From Xylanivirga thermophila (GTDB lineage: Bacteria; Bacillota; Clostridia; Caldicoprobacterales; Xylanivirgaceae), in the NCBI RefSeq assembly GCF_004138105.1, contig NZ_RXHQ01000004.1, positions 88,289 through 152,288 on the forward strand: a DNA stretch of 64,000 nt, in the 5' to 3' direction. Both the position numbers and the translations under genes were made by a program. The notes under the pieces are model-generated. The model was not told the DNA's origin. It saw nothing but the letters and a program-made list of their open reading frames with translations, and did no database searches. Shown piece after piece: positions 41,660 through 51,101 of the stretch. Positions within the stretch are counted from its first letter, which is position 1. Every line of letters starts with the position of its first letter.

Positions 41660-42905
41660 ATTGTCTTATCTGTCCATTACCATATATGACATACTTAGTA
41701 GTAGTAAGCTCTTTAAGTCCCATAGGCCCCCTTGCGTGGAGTTTTTGGGTGCTTATACCTATTTCGGCACCAAATCCAAACTGGAATCCATCGGTAAATC
41801 TGGTGGAGGCGTTTACATATACCGCTGCAGCATCTACCATATCCAAAAAATAATTGGCAGCAGAATAGTCGTTTGTGACAATGGCCTCAGAATGCCCGGT
41901 ACCATATTTATTTATATGTTCAACGGCATCATATATATCATCTACTACCTTTATGGACATTATATAATCCAAATATTCGGTATACCAATCCTCTTCATTA
42001 GCCGGTTCTACTTGAGGAACTATTTCCATTGTCTTTGCGCAGCCTTTGATTCTTACCCCTTCATGCTTTAGACGATCTACTATTTGGGGCAAAAATATAT
42101 TAGCCACATCCCTATCTACCAGCAACTTTTCAGCAGCATTACATACCCCAGGCCTTTGAGCCTTTGCATTTACTATTATGTCGCTGGCCATATCAAAACT
42201 AGCAGCACTATGAACGTATATATGACAATTTCCTACTCCGGTCTGTATCACAGGGATAGTAGATTCTTCAACTACCGTTTTTATAAGTCCAGCACCCCCC
42301 CTTGGTATGAGAGCATCAATGTAATCATTTAAACGCATAAATTTTTTTGTAGTTTCTCTATCCGTATCTTCTATGAGCTGTATGCTCCCACGGGGGATAC
42401 CATTATCATAGGCCGCCCTTGTCAAAACATCTATAATTGCTTTATTAGAATTGATGGCTTCAGAGCCTCCCTTTAATATAACAGCATTACCTGATTTTAT
42501 ACATAATCCTACAGCATCGGCCGTTACATTTGGCCGTGCCTCATATATAATACCTATTACGCCTAATGGTACCCTTCTTTGCCCTATCATAAGGCCATTA
42601 GGACGTTTCCACATTGATACTACCTCTCCTATGGGATCAGGAAGGCTTACTATTTGTCTTAGCCCTTCAGCCATATCATTTAGCCGTTCCTCATTCAATT
42701 GCAACCTGTCTACCAAAGCTTCTGCTCTTCCCTTTTGTTTAGCCATTTCAACATCTTTTTTATTGGCCTCTAACACATGATTCATATCTCCTAAAAGGGC
42801 ATTAGCCATCGCTTTAATGGCATTATCCTTAACATTTGAGGATAGATTTCCTAATACCCTGCTCCCTCTTTTTGCCTGTTCGCCTTTGACTATCAAACTT
42901 TCCAT
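41658..42905 (-). CDS. proA: Gamma-glutamyl phosphate reductase
   Basis: ProA reduces glutamyl phosphate to the semialdehyde in proline synthesis. The 415 residues include the catalytic-cysteine region RPGVCNAAEKLLVD near residue 252 and the C-terminal RFTDGFQFGFGAEIGIST. Its usual partner proB is not next to it. It lies 27 bases after the BofC-domain gene, with no clear promoter between. Confidence 0.97.
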   Translation of the reverse strand: MESLIVKGEQAKRGSRVLGNLSSNVKDNAIKAMANALLGDMNHVLEANKKDVEMAKQKGRAEALVDRLQLNEERLNDMAEGLRQIVSLPDPIGEVVSMWKRPNGLMIGQRRVPLGVIGIIYEARPNVTADAVGLCIKSGNAVILKGGSEAINSNKAIIDVLTRAAYDNGIPRGSIQLIEDTDRETTKKFMRLNDYIDALIPRGGAGLIKTVVEESTIPVIQTGVGNCHIYVHSAASFDMASDIIVNAKAQRPGVCNAAEKLLVDRDVANIFLPQIVDRLKHEGVRIKGCAKTMEIVPQVEPANEEDWYTEYLDYIMSIKVVDDIYDAVEHINKYGTGHSEAIVTNDYSAANYFLDMVDAAAVYVNASTRFTDGFQFGFGAEIGISTQKLHARGPMGLKELTTTKYVIYGNGQIRQ

Positions 42906-42932
42906 ATTGAAAATACCCCCAGTACATCTTAT

Positions 42933-43514
42933 CTAACTATCCAGACTTTCAAGCATTGCCTCTACTTCCTCCAAGCTCTCCAATCCTATGCCATTCAGTA
43001 TATGCATCTTTGTATCATCAGGGAGAAACTCCGTCTTTATATTGGTTTGCTTTATTATATCAAGCTGATCATTTTCTTCATTATATTTATATATAGCAAC
43101 ATATCCTTCTTCATCCCTCACCATATAATGAAGGGGACAATAGCTATCTATCTCCTTTTCGAGAGTAATATCATTCTTGGAAAAGTCCGTAACAATCCAA
43201 TCACTATAGTTTTTTGCAAGTTCTTCTTTAGTAAGTCCAACAATTTCTTTTGGTGCAACAACCGTCTGAGTTGTTGTGTGCAAACAATAATTATATAATC
43301 GTTTGAAATGTATTTTTGCATTTAAGGAAACGGTCTTTGGCGATTGATTGCTGGCAGTAGAATCTGTGGCATTCAGTATAGCATTATTTTCTATATTATC
43401 AGGCCTCCTACCTGCAGAAAAACCCCTGTTATAGCCATATAAATATCCTGACACTGTAAGTGCAACTATGACTATAGCAACTAATATACTTACCTTTTTG
43501 TTGAGAAACACCAT
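42933..43514 (-). CDS. BofC C-terminal-domain protein
   Basis: A 193-residue protein with an N-terminal membrane helix (about residues 8-28), a variable linker, and a C-terminal region GLTKEELAKNYSDWIVTDFS followed by EGYVAIYK. This resembles the BofC C-terminal domain. In Bacillus BofC inhibits SpoIVB signalling in the forespore intermembrane space; here the role is inferred only. GGAGGG lies close to the ATG. Confidence 0.72.
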   Translation of the reverse strand: MVFLNKKVSILVAIVIVALTVSGYLYGYNRGFSAGRRPDNIENNAILNATDSTASNQSPKTVSLNAKIHFKRLYNYCLHTTTQTVVAPKEIVGLTKEELAKNYSDWIVTDFSKNDITLEKEIDSYCPLHYMVRDEEGYVAIYKYNEENDQLDIIKQTNIKTEFLPDDTKMHILNGIGLESLEEVEAMLESLDS

Positions 43515-43579
43515 AATCCCTCCATATAAAAATAATTTGGGTTATAGTATTTCCACCTTTTTGTTATTTATACACTCTG

Positions 43580-44155
43580 TTAGAGATTAAACAATACAAA
43601 TGCAGTGGATAGTGCCCCTACTGTAGTACCTAGAAAAAGTTCTTTATAGGTATGTCTTTTTAGATTTATCCTGGCCCAAAATACCATTGGAATAACTATT
43701 ATTGCCCACCATGCATAACCGCCTATATAATATAATATAATCGTCAAAGGACCAGATACCCCACATGCATGACCACTTGCCTTTATCTTTAGTACCAGAT
43801 TAAAAAAAGAAAGGGTTAGTCCCGAAACTAAGTATGAAAGAAAAATTTTTTTTACTATTTGGGGTGCATCATAGACATAGCACACTATAGTCCCTAGTAC
43901 ATACCCTAAAACTCCCATTATAAATGCCAGTTTACGTTCGCCCTTCCTACCCAATTTTTTTATAGAAGGAATTAAATTTTTAAGAGGATAGGCAAGTATT
44001 GGAATAATGACTAAAAAACCAATGCATACAAGATACCAATAGGGATTCACAAATAAATCCCTGTTCATAAAATAAACCCACGTAACTGTAGCTCCCGCCA
44101 TTATGGGAACTACAGTTAACACACTTATAAACTTGGCCAGCTTTTGTTTTTTCAT
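43580..44155 (-). CDS. PAP2-like membrane protein
   Basis: The 191-residue polytopic protein has about six hydrophobic helices. KIKASGHACGVSGP and, about 50 residues later, RINLKRHTYKELFLGT resemble the second and third motifs of PAP2 phosphatases. The KxxxxxxRP motif of the classical family is not visible, so it may be a divergent lipid phosphatase or inactive. The ATG at 44155 has GGTGGT upstream. It lies 22 bases after the ATP-cone gene. One GGCGGGAG octamer is present. Confidence 0.6.
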   Translation of the reverse strand: MKKQKLAKFISVLTVVPIMAGATVTWVYFMNRDLFVNPYWYLVCIGFLVIIPILAYPLKNLIPSIKKLGRKGERKLAFIMGVLGYVLGTIVCYVYDAPQIVKKIFLSYLVSGLTLSFFNLVLKIKASGHACGVSGPLTIILYYIGGYAWWAIIVIPMVFWARINLKRHTYKELFLGTTVGALSTAFVLFNL

Positions 44156-44176
44156 ATATTTTACCACCAACCCACA

Positions 44177-44452
44177 TTAACCTTTAAAACTCTTCTTATA
44201 TCCATCATATGCCTTTGCAATCTCGATAAAACCAAGTGTATTTAGTTCTCCTATTACTATTTCGTGTATTTTAGATGAGGTTATGGTATCAGTACCAATA
44301 TTATTTATTGAACGCTCTATTGCATGGGCTACCCTCTCTACATCTCCGTGAGTGAAGGGCATGTTAATTTCATCTGAAACCCTCTCTAGTGTAAGTTTTA
44401 TCTTATCAATTTCAAAATCTTGCGTTCTTCCGTCCCGTTTTATTACCTTCAT
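44177..44452 (-). CDS. Stand-alone ATP-cone domain protein
   Basis: The 91 residues are almost wholly one ATP-cone: VIKRDGRTQDFEIDKI at the start, then two helices and EIAKAYDGYKKSF at the end. ATP cones normally sense dATP/ATP at the N-terminus of ribonucleotide reductase or in NrdR. No reductase domain or zinc ribbon is attached here. GGAGGGG is six bases from the ATG at 44452. It has a promoter inside the yebC terminator. Confidence 0.82.
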   Translation of the reverse strand: MKVIKRDGRTQDFEIDKIKLTLERVSDEINMPFTHGDVERVAHAIERSINNIGTDTITSSKIHEIVIGELNTLGFIEIAKAYDGYKKSFKG

Positions 44453-44472
44453 ATCCATCCCCTCCTAACTAA

Positions 44473-44501
44473 ATTATACCACAAAAAAAGTGGCTGGTCA
44501 G
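44473..44501 (-). promoter_or_regulatory. Promoter of the ATP-cone gene
   Basis: On the minus strand TATAAT (44473-44478), preceded by TGG (extended -10), lies 17 bp from CTGACC (44496-44501), a 4 of 6 match to TTGACA. The -35 falls in the loop and arm of the yebC terminator. Confidence 0.65.
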
Positions 44502-44505
44502 CCAC
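44483..44505 (-). terminator. Terminator after yebC
   Basis: A perfect 6-bp stem GTGGCT/AGCCAC with a 4-base loop is followed by TTTTTTT on the minus strand. Confidence 0.92.
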
Positions 44506-44521
44506 AACATAAAATTTATTT

Positions 44522-45250
44522 TTACTCATCCACCTCTAAGTTATGGTAGATATTTTGTACATCATCATTATCTTCAAGGTTTTCAACAAGAGATAGGACT
44601 TTTTCTGATTTTTGTTCATCTAGCTTTACATAATTCTGAGGTATCATCTCAACTGCTGCAGAAATAAATGTATAGCCTGATTCTTCTAATTGGTTACGTA
44701 CAGATGAAAAATTGCTAGGATCTGTAATGATTTCAAGGGCATCCTCTTCTTCCTTTATATCCTCTGCACCTGCATCAATAGACAACATCATAAGCTCATC
44801 TTCATCGATATCATCCGTTCGCTCTATAACTATAAGGCCTTTGCGGTCAAACATCCACGCGACACATCCAGTAGCTCCTAAACTTCCACCACTTCTATCG
44901 AAAAGGTGGCGTACTTCGCTTGCTGTACGATTTCTATTATCGGTAAGTGCTTCTATTATAATAGCAACTCCTTCGGGACCATAACCCTCGTATATTACTT
45001 CTTCATAATTTACAGAATCCAATTCTCCTGAAGCTTTTTTTATGCTCTTCATTATATTATCATTTGGCATATTAGCAGCCTTTGCCTTGGCAATAACATC
45101 TTTTAATCGTGAATTTGTCTCAGGGTCGCTCCCGCCTTCCTTAACTGCAACTGCTATCTCACGACCTAATTTTGTAAATATTTTTCCCCTTTGGGCATCG
45201 GTCTTTTCCTTTTTACGTTTTATATTTGCCCATTTTGAATGTCCTGACAT
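44522..45250 (-). CDS. yebC: YebC/PmpR family protein
   Basis: The 242 residues open with MSGHSKWANIKRKKEKTDAQ and contain IYEGYGPEGVAIIIEALTDN, the signature of YebC (DUF28/TACO1). Members have been described as transcriptional regulators, and more recently as factors that help ribosomes through proline stretches. GGAGG precedes the ATG. One GGCGGGAG octamer is present. Confidence 0.96.
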   Translation of the reverse strand: MSGHSKWANIKRKKEKTDAQRGKIFTKLGREIAVAVKEGGSDPETNSRLKDVIAKAKAANMPNDNIMKSIKKASGELDSVNYEEVIYEGYGPEGVAIIIEALTDNRNRTASEVRHLFDRSGGSLGATGCVAWMFDRKGLIVIERTDDIDEDELMMLSIDAGAEDIKEEEDALEIITDPSNFSSVRNQLEESGYTFISAAVEMIPQNYVKLDEQKSEKVLSLVENLEDNDDVQNIYHNLEVDE

Positions 45251-45286
45251 ACAGATTTTTACCTCCCATTCTGATAAATCTTTTAT

Positions 45287-45315
45287 ATAATATCATATCT
45301 TTTTACCTATGTAAA
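45287..45315 (-). promoter_or_regulatory. Sigma-A promoter of yebC
   Basis: On the minus strand TTTACA (45310-45315) and TATTAT (45287-45292) are 17 bp apart, between yunB and yebC. Confidence 0.7.
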
Positions 45316-45330
45316 GTGTAGTGTTTTTAA

Positions 45331-46002
45331 TTAATCAGCCTTGGGAACTAAGTTTAACACCTTTTCCTTGTCATCTATATTAACATAATAATCCGGCACA
45401 TTTCCAACTATTATAGTTTCAGTGATAGGTACCCTGGTAGATACATACACTACCTCGCTTGATAATGGCACCACTACCTTTACCTGGGTTTTCATGTCCA
45501 GATATATCTTGTGTCTTGTCTGATTTATACCGGCATTTTCAAATTCAGTAGCAAAATCGCTTGATACGGATCCCATGGGTATTATCTTTACTTTTATATT
45601 CGGTCCCATACCTGCAAGAAGATTGCTTCCAAAGACCGTACCTAGTGGTATATCTATACCATCATCCCCCAGGGTTGTTATCTCCTGCTGAGCATAACTG
45701 GATGCTTGAGCGCCAAGTAAATTCATCTTAACAGTATTTGCCTGTATCATTGCAATATTTCCTTCTTTATCAGTCAATACATTTACAAGATCAGTATAAT
45801 TAATATCTGATCCTAGGATCTTCTCTACTGAATTATTCATAGCTTGAGTTGCTATATATCTTACCTTTGCCTCCGACATGGCTATAAGGGTATTCTTTAT
45901 TCCCCTATCTATAAATATAAATATGCCTATACCAGCTAATATTATTAATGTAATAATTATCGGCACCATACCTTTTTTAGCTTTTCTTATTCTTCTTGCC
46001 AT
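45331..46002 (-). CDS. yunB: Sporulation protein YunB
   Basis: The 223-residue protein has an N-terminal membrane helix (about residues 12-31) after a basic start, then the family region AMSEAKVRYIATQAMNNSV and, near the end, VPITETIIVGNVPDYYVN. In Bacillus yunB is a mother-cell sporulation gene. The ATG at 46002 has GGGGAAG eight bases upstream; the upstream in-frame start adds three residues. Confidence 0.9.
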   Translation of the reverse strand: MARRIRKAKKGMVPIIITLIILAGIGIFIFIDRGIKNTLIAMSEAKVRYIATQAMNNSVEKILGSDINYTDLVNVLTDKEGNIAMIQANTVKMNLLGAQASSYAQQEITTLGDDGIDIPLGTVFGSNLLAGMGPNIKVKIIPMGSVSSDFATEFENAGINQTRHKIYLDMKTQVKVVVPLSSEVVYVSTRVPITETIIVGNVPDYYVNIDDKEKVLNLVPKAD

Positions 46003-46177
46003 ATTTATCACTTCCCCATTATAATTTATATGCTATAATATATAAAAGCTTTCAATAAAAGAGTATAAAATTATACATGGGCTATCGGATTATATGTAAT
46101 AAAGGAAGAATAGTGTTAAATACCATATAACTTAATAAATTTTTAATAATATATTAATTCTACAATGAAAGTTAATA

Positions 46178-46186
46178 TGCTATAAT
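46178..46186 (+). promoter_or_regulatory. Extended -10 promoter of the 972-residue PBP
   Basis: TGCTATAAT forms an extended -10 box about 48 bases before the start codon. No convincing -35 is visible. The same box precedes the SCIFF peptide gene. Confidence 0.6.
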
Positions 46187-46233
46187 AATAACAACTTAAA
46201 TCTAATAGTTGTATTTTTTAATGGAGGTATGAA

Positions 46234-49152
46234 ATGAGTAGGCAAAAAAAAGAGCCTAAAAAACAGCCTAAGAAGCAATCTAGTTTCCCTTTGGCTGTAT
46301 TGGTAACTACGCTAAAAATGTTTTTGATTCTTATAGTGCTCATATTCTTTGCAGGATTCGGCGCTGCCCTTGGTGTAGGAAAGGCATACTTGGATTCTAC
46401 ACCCGAACTTGATATATCTAGGATAGAAAATCAAAGTCAAACATCATTTATCTATGATAAGGATGGCAAACTTATAACTGAATATTTTGGTTTTGAAAAT
46501 AGGGTATGGGCTCCATTAAATGAAATTCCAGACGCTCTTAAAGATGCAGTTATATCCACTGAAGACGTCAGGTTTTATAAGCATCATGGTCTAGACTATA
46601 AACGCCTTGCAGGTGCCTTTATCAATAACCTCAAAAACGAGTCCATACAAGGCGGGAGTACTATTACTCAGCAACTTATAAAGCTCAGTATGCTAACACC
46701 TGAAAGAACATACAAAAGAAAGATTCAGGAGGCATATTTAGCCTTACAACTTGAAAAAAAATATTCCAAGGATCAGATACTTGAGGCTTACCTAAATATA
46801 ATTCCCCTTGGTCAATCTAATTATGGAGTAAAAGCAGCAGCAAAGGATTATTTCGGCAAAGAGCTTAAAGATTTAACCTTACGAGAATGTGCAGTACTTG
46901 CAGGACTTACACAAAATCCATCTAAATATGATCCAAGGAGAAATTTAACTCCTGTTGAAAAGGGTGGCCGTGCTAAGCCTGAATGGACATATAAAAGAGC
47001 GAATACAGTCCTTAAGCGCATGTACCAAAATGGGCGTATATCAGAAGAAGAATACAACAAGGCAAAATTCGATGAAAATAATACCAGCCTTGATAATTCC
47101 CAATTGGCGATAAAGGAAAAATCTGAAAATAGAGGTATGTATTCTATGCCATATTTTATAGAATATGCAATATATGACGTTAGGGATAAACTTATGATTC
47201 AAAATGGCTGGAAGGGCGATGAAGGACGTAAAAAAGCTGAAAAAATGATATATGCAGGCGGACTAAAGATATATACAACTGTAGACGCTGAAATGCAAAA
47301 AAAAGTTGAAGATGCAGTATATAACTATGAAAATTTACCTAAATTTGCAAATGCCAAAGATAATGTAAGTAGCCAGGGCGTACCACAGCCGCAGATTGCA
47401 GCAGTTGTGATTGATCAACATACAGGTGAATTACGCGCTATAGTGGGGGGCAAACAACCTCCTGTCGGTAGGCGAGAATTAAACAGGGCATTTATGTCCA
47501 AGCTACCCCTTGGTTCATCCATAAAACCTTTGGCAGTATACGGACCTTTCATTGAGGCCGGCTATCCGGGAGGCATTATATTCGAAAACATTCCTATAAA
47601 AATTGATGGTTGGAACAGTAAAAGGGGGTATCCAGACAACTACGAAGGCGGAGGCTATACAGGACCCACCGATGTTAGAACTGGAATCAGAAAATCCCTT
47701 AACATAGTGGCAGGAAAAATAGTAGCTGAACCAAACCGTTTGGGCCCTCAATATTCTGCTAATAAACTCGTGGAAATGGGAATAGATTCAAATGACATAC
47801 CAGGCTATCCAGATGATCCTTCCCCTGCAGCATTAGCTCTTGGTACGCATGGGAATAATATGGTAGAAGTAGTAGCTGCATATGCTTCTATTGCCAATAA
47901 TGGTGTATACCAAGAACCAATATCATTCACACGGGTGCTGGATAAGGATGATAATGAAATCTTAAATACCTCATCACAGATTAAAAGAGTGGTATTTAAA
48001 GAAAGCACAGCCTTTATACTAACCGATTGGATGGAAGATGCTGTCCAGCATGGTACTGGTACACGAGCGCGTTTTAAATTTCCTATGCATATAGCTGGTA
48101 AAACAGGTACAAATGATAGCTATCGCGGTGTATATTTTGCAGGTTTTACTCCATATTATACGGCATCAGTATGGATTGGGCATGATGATTTTAGACCGTC
48201 ATTCCGAAAAGGATCTAGCGGTAGTGTCTATGCTGCCCCTTTGTGGCGAGCTATTATGGAGCCTATACATGAAGGGCTGGAAAGTAAACCCTTTTATGAC
48301 AGTGTTCCCGATGACGTTGTAAAGGTAACAGTATGTGGCATATCCGGTATGTTGCCAAATGGGGATTTATGCAAAGATCATCTGGTAACCGAATATTTCC
48401 CTAAAGATGCAGTACCAAAAGAAGTTTGTAACTGGCATAAAAACTTAACTGTATGTAGCGTTTCTGGAAAACTTCCTACTCCTTATTGTCCAGAAGAAAA
48501 TATAGTAAGCAAACCGGTAATTGTACTACCTAAAGATTCACCATATAGACAATTATCCGATGAGCAACTTCAAAAATATATCCCTGGTGCATTTAGGGAT
48601 ATGATTAATTCGGATATGTTGAGTTACGAAAATGAGCAAGATGCACAATATTTTTGTCCCATCCATAATAAAGCATGGAAGGATAATGAAAATAAAAATA
48701 ACTCCCTAATCAAACAAGCTCAAGAGCTGATAGAAAAAGTAAAGTCTGAAATGAAAGAGAAGGGTGACAAGATAAGCCCGCAGGATAAATCTAGACTACA
48801 GGAGATGATAAATCAGCTAGAACAGAATATAAAAAATGCTATATCACCTTCCTCAGAAAATGGGAATCCGGGGGATAATCCCCCTCCCTTCGATACCAAT
48901 ATAATACAAAACTATATCAATAACTTGAAAAATCTCAGTCAATCAATATTTAGCAAAATAGGAGATAATGAAAATCAAGATAATTCAAACAATCAAAACA
49001 ATGATCATCAAAACAACAATGGACAAAACGATGCAGATGGTATACCACCTGAACAAAATGAAGATCAGAACATTACACCAAATGATGAGGTAAATATACC
49101 AAATAATCGAGGTATTAAAAATAATAAGAGGAACAATAAAAAAGGCTTTTAA
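46234..49152 (+). CDS. Class A penicillin-binding protein (PBP1A type)
   Basis: This bifunctional peptidoglycan synthase has 972 residues. A membrane helix near residues 25-50 is followed by glycosyltransferase motifs EDVRFYKHHGLD and QGGSTITQQL. The transpeptidase motifs are LGSSIKP (SxxK), SLN and KTGT. The C-terminal part holds paired CxxC-like cysteines, a Lys/Glu-rich helix and an Asn/Gln-rich disordered tail of about 80 residues. A second class A PBP lies at 57 kb. One GGCGGGAG octamer encodes part of QGGST. Confidence 0.96.
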   Translation: MSRQKKEPKKQPKKQSSFPLAVLVTTLKMFLILIVLIFFAGFGAALGVGKAYLDSTPELDISRIENQSQTSFIYDKDGKLITEYFGFENRVWAPLNEIPDALKDAVISTEDVRFYKHHGLDYKRLAGAFINNLKNESIQGGSTITQQLIKLSMLTPERTYKRKIQEAYLALQLEKKYSKDQILEAYLNIIPLGQSNYGVKAAAKDYFGKELKDLTLRECAVLAGLTQNPSKYDPRRNLTPVEKGGRAKPEWTYKRANTVLKRMYQNGRISEEEYNKAKFDENNTSLDNSQLAIKEKSENRGMYSMPYFIEYAIYDVRDKLMIQNGWKGDEGRKKAEKMIYAGGLKIYTTVDAEMQKKVEDAVYNYENLPKFANAKDNVSSQGVPQPQIAAVVIDQHTGELRAIVGGKQPPVGRRELNRAFMSKLPLGSSIKPLAVYGPFIEAGYPGGIIFENIPIKIDGWNSKRGYPDNYEGGGYTGPTDVRTGIRKSLNIVAGKIVAEPNRLGPQYSANKLVEMGIDSNDIPGYPDDPSPAALALGTHGNNMVEVVAAYASIANNGVYQEPISFTRVLDKDDNEILNTSSQIKRVVFKESTAFILTDWMEDAVQHGTGTRARFKFPMHIAGKTGTNDSYRGVYFAGFTPYYTASVWIGHDDFRPSFRKGSSGSVYAAPLWRAIMEPIHEGLESKPFYDSVPDDVVKVTVCGISGMLPNGDLCKDHLVTEYFPKDAVPKEVCNWHKNLTVCSVSGKLPTPYCPEENIVSKPVIVLPKDSPYRQLSDEQLQKYIPGAFRDMINSDMLSYENEQDAQYFCPIHNKAWKDNENKNNSLIKQAQELIEKVKSEMKEKGDKISPQDKSRLQEMINQLEQNIKNAISPSSENGNPGDNPPPFDTNIIQNYINNLKNLSQSIFSKIGDNENQDNSNNQNNDHQNNNGQNDADGIPPEQNEDQNITPNDEVNIPNNRGIKNNKRNNKKGF

Positions 49153-49167
49153 ACAAAAGCCTTTTTT
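49138..49167. terminator. Bidirectional terminator between PBP and spoVAE
   Basis: AAAAGGCTTTT-type arms around an AAAC loop give a stem with A- and T-runs on both sides (TTTTTT on the plus strand). It overlaps the last codons of the PBP gene and also ends the convergent spoVA operon. Confidence 0.88.
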
Positions 49168-49185
49168 ATTGTTGCATAGGTCTCA

Positions 49186-49542
49186 CTATCTCTTAGTTTT
49201 GGGATCGAAAATAAGCGCTATTATATATCCAAATATTATAGCTGCTGTTATACCCCCGGCACCAGCTTTTACTCCGCCAGTAAAAATGCCTAATGCGCCC
49301 GATTCTTTTATCTCTTTAATAACACCATTGGCCAATGCATATCCAAATCCAGGCAATGGCACGGTAGCACCGGCTCCGGCAAATTTTACTATAGGATCAT
49401 ATATGCCAATAGCTGTCAATATAACCCCTGCTGTTACAAAGGTTACCAATATTCTTGCAGGGGTTATATTGGTTTTATCTATAAGTATTTGCCCTATAAC
49501 ACATATTATACCTCCTACTACAAATGCCTTTACATATTCCAA
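49186..49542 (-). CDS. spoVAE: Stage V sporulation protein AE
   Basis: The 118-residue membrane protein has the SpoVAC/AE family sequence VVGGIICVIGQILID and GAGATVPLPGFGYALANG. SpoVA proteins form the channel that moves dipicolinic acid into and out of the spore. The start is TTG with a GGGGG-rich ribosome site nine bases upstream, overlapping the region just after spoVAD. It is the last gene of the operon. Confidence 0.95.
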   Translation of the reverse strand: MEYVKAFVVGGIICVIGQILIDKTNITPARILVTFVTAGVILTAIGIYDPIVKFAGAGATVPLPGFGYALANGVIKEIKESGALGIFTGGVKAGAGGITAAIIFGYIIALIFDPKTKR

Positions 49543-49546
49543 CGGG

Positions 49547-50563
49547 CTATTCCCCCCTTCTTTCTATCACTATAGCATGGGCAATTCCAGGTATGGATTC
49601 GCCCTGCTGGTTACTGGTAGTACTAAGAAGAGCTCCGGTAGAAGCTATAAGAATTCTATTGTATATTCCTTCGTCCATCTTCTTTAATAAATATCCTGCT
49701 AGCACAACAGCCGAACATCCACATCCACTCCCGCCTGCACCTATATCCTGCTCCTGATTATATATTTCACACCCGCAATCTATATACCTGTCTTCTATAT
49801 CATAGCCTTCTTTTCTAAGCAGTTCTATGGTTAACTGTCTCCCATACCACCCCAAGTCACCTGTTACTATCAAATCATAATGCTGTGGTCCTTGATCCGT
49901 ATCCTCAAAATGGGCCTTAAATGTACTGGCCGCTGCAGGTGCCATAGCAGCACCCATGTTATTAACATCCTTTATTCCATAATCCACTACCTTACCAGTA
50001 GTAACATGAGTAATACAAGGGCCTTCTCCCTCGCTTGATAATATTATGGCACCTGCCCCCGTTACTGTCCATTGCCCTGTAGGTGGCTTTTGATTTCCCA
50101 TCTCCAGTGGAAAGCGAAATTGCCTTTCAGCAGTACAAAAATGGCTGGATGTGGTACATAATACCGTATCTGCATAACCCCCATCCACTATTATAGAGCC
50201 TAAAGACATGGACTCTGTCAAGGTAGAACATGCTCCAAACAGACCGAAAAATGGTACTCCCAATGTCCTTGCTGTAAAATTAGCAGTCATTATCTGATTT
50301 AATAAATCTCCTGCAAACATATAATTTATATCGGTTGCCTCTTTATTTGATTTCATAAGGGCTATTTGAGCCGCCTCAAGTACCATCCGACATTCAGTTT
50401 TTTCCCAGCTTTTTTCTCCCCATAGATTATCCGGCATAATCTTGTCAAAATACTCACCTAATGGACCTTGAGATTCTTTTTGTCCTACTACAGACGCTCT
50501 GCCTATTATGCAAGGCTTATTATCAAGCTTTACTGTTTGTCCACCCAGTCTATGCAATGCCAT
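49547..50563 (-). CDS. spoVAD: Stage V sporulation protein AD
   Basis: SpoVAD binds dipicolinic acid and has a thiolase-like fold. The 338-residue protein contains the family patterns ACSTLTESMSLGSIIVDGGYAD (quoted region near residue 110, cysteine in the thiolase position) split over two strands and GGSGCGCSAVVL near the C-terminus. GGAGGTGATTATAA leads into the ATG. It lies six bases after spoVAC. One GGCGGGAG octamer is present. Confidence 0.95.
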   Translation of the reverse strand: MALHRLGGQTVKLDNKPCIIGRASVVGQKESQGPLGEYFDKIMPDNLWGEKSWEKTECRMVLEAAQIALMKSNKEATDINYMFAGDLLNQIMTANFTARTLGVPFFGLFGACSTLTESMSLGSIIVDGGYADTVLCTTSSHFCTAERQFRFPLEMGNQKPPTGQWTVTGAGAIILSSEGEGPCITHVTTGKVVDYGIKDVNNMGAAMAPAAASTFKAHFEDTDQGPQHYDLIVTGDLGWYGRQLTIELLRKEGYDIEDRYIDCGCEIYNQEQDIGAGGSGCGCSAVVLAGYLLKKMDEGIYNRILIASTGALLSTTSNQQGESIPGIAHAIVIERRGE

Positions 50564-50569
50564 TTATAA

Positions 50570-51025
50570 TCACCTCCCGAATAGATAATACAAAAGTCCC
50601 ACTATAGTTGATGTCCCTATTCCATATACTAGTACAGGGCCTGCTATTGAAAACATCTTTGCCCCTACTCCAAATACATAACCTTCCCTTTTAAACTCCA
50701 TGGCAGGCGATACAATTGAATTTGCAAATCCTGTTATAGGTACTATTGTACCTGCACCTGCCACTTTGGCTATATCATCATATATTCCAAGTCCAGTTAA
50801 GAGGGCACTTAAAAATATCAGGATTATAGATGTAAAAGTCCCTGCATCCTGCTTATTTAACCCATAATAATTGATTCCTATATTGGTTATTAACTGGCCT
50901 ATAGTACATATAAGACCTCCTATAAGGAATGCCATTATACAATTTTTTAATATATTGCTCTTAGGCATGGTAGACTTTACATAATTTTGATATTCCTGAT
51001 TTATCTTCTGCTGCTTTATATCCAT
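50570..51025 (-). CDS. spoVAC: Stage V sporulation protein AC
   Basis: The 151-residue protein has a short polar N-terminus and then membrane helices with AFLIGGLICTIGQLI and GAGTIVPITGFANSIV. In Bacillus SpoVAC is the mechanosensitive part of the dipicolinate channel. The ATG at 51025 has GGAG eight bases upstream; an in-frame ATG at 51043 lies before that site. Confidence 0.95.
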   Translation of the reverse strand: MDIKQQKINQEYQNYVKSTMPKSNILKNCIMAFLIGGLICTIGQLITNIGINYYGLNKQDAGTFTSIILIFLSALLTGLGIYDDIAKVAGAGTIVPITGFANSIVSPAMEFKREGYVFGVGAKMFSIAGPVLVYGIGTSTIVGLLYYLFGR

Positions 51026-51101
51026 ATCAATCGCTCCTAACATAAAATAATCTCTATAGTTAGTATTTTATACACATATGATTTTATTCAATTTTAAACT
51101 G

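Noticed and set aside
49169..49687. 172-residue plus-strand frame over spoVAE and spoVAD
   Set aside because: It lies antisense to secure sporulation genes. Its start falls in the terminator region and no motif is visible.
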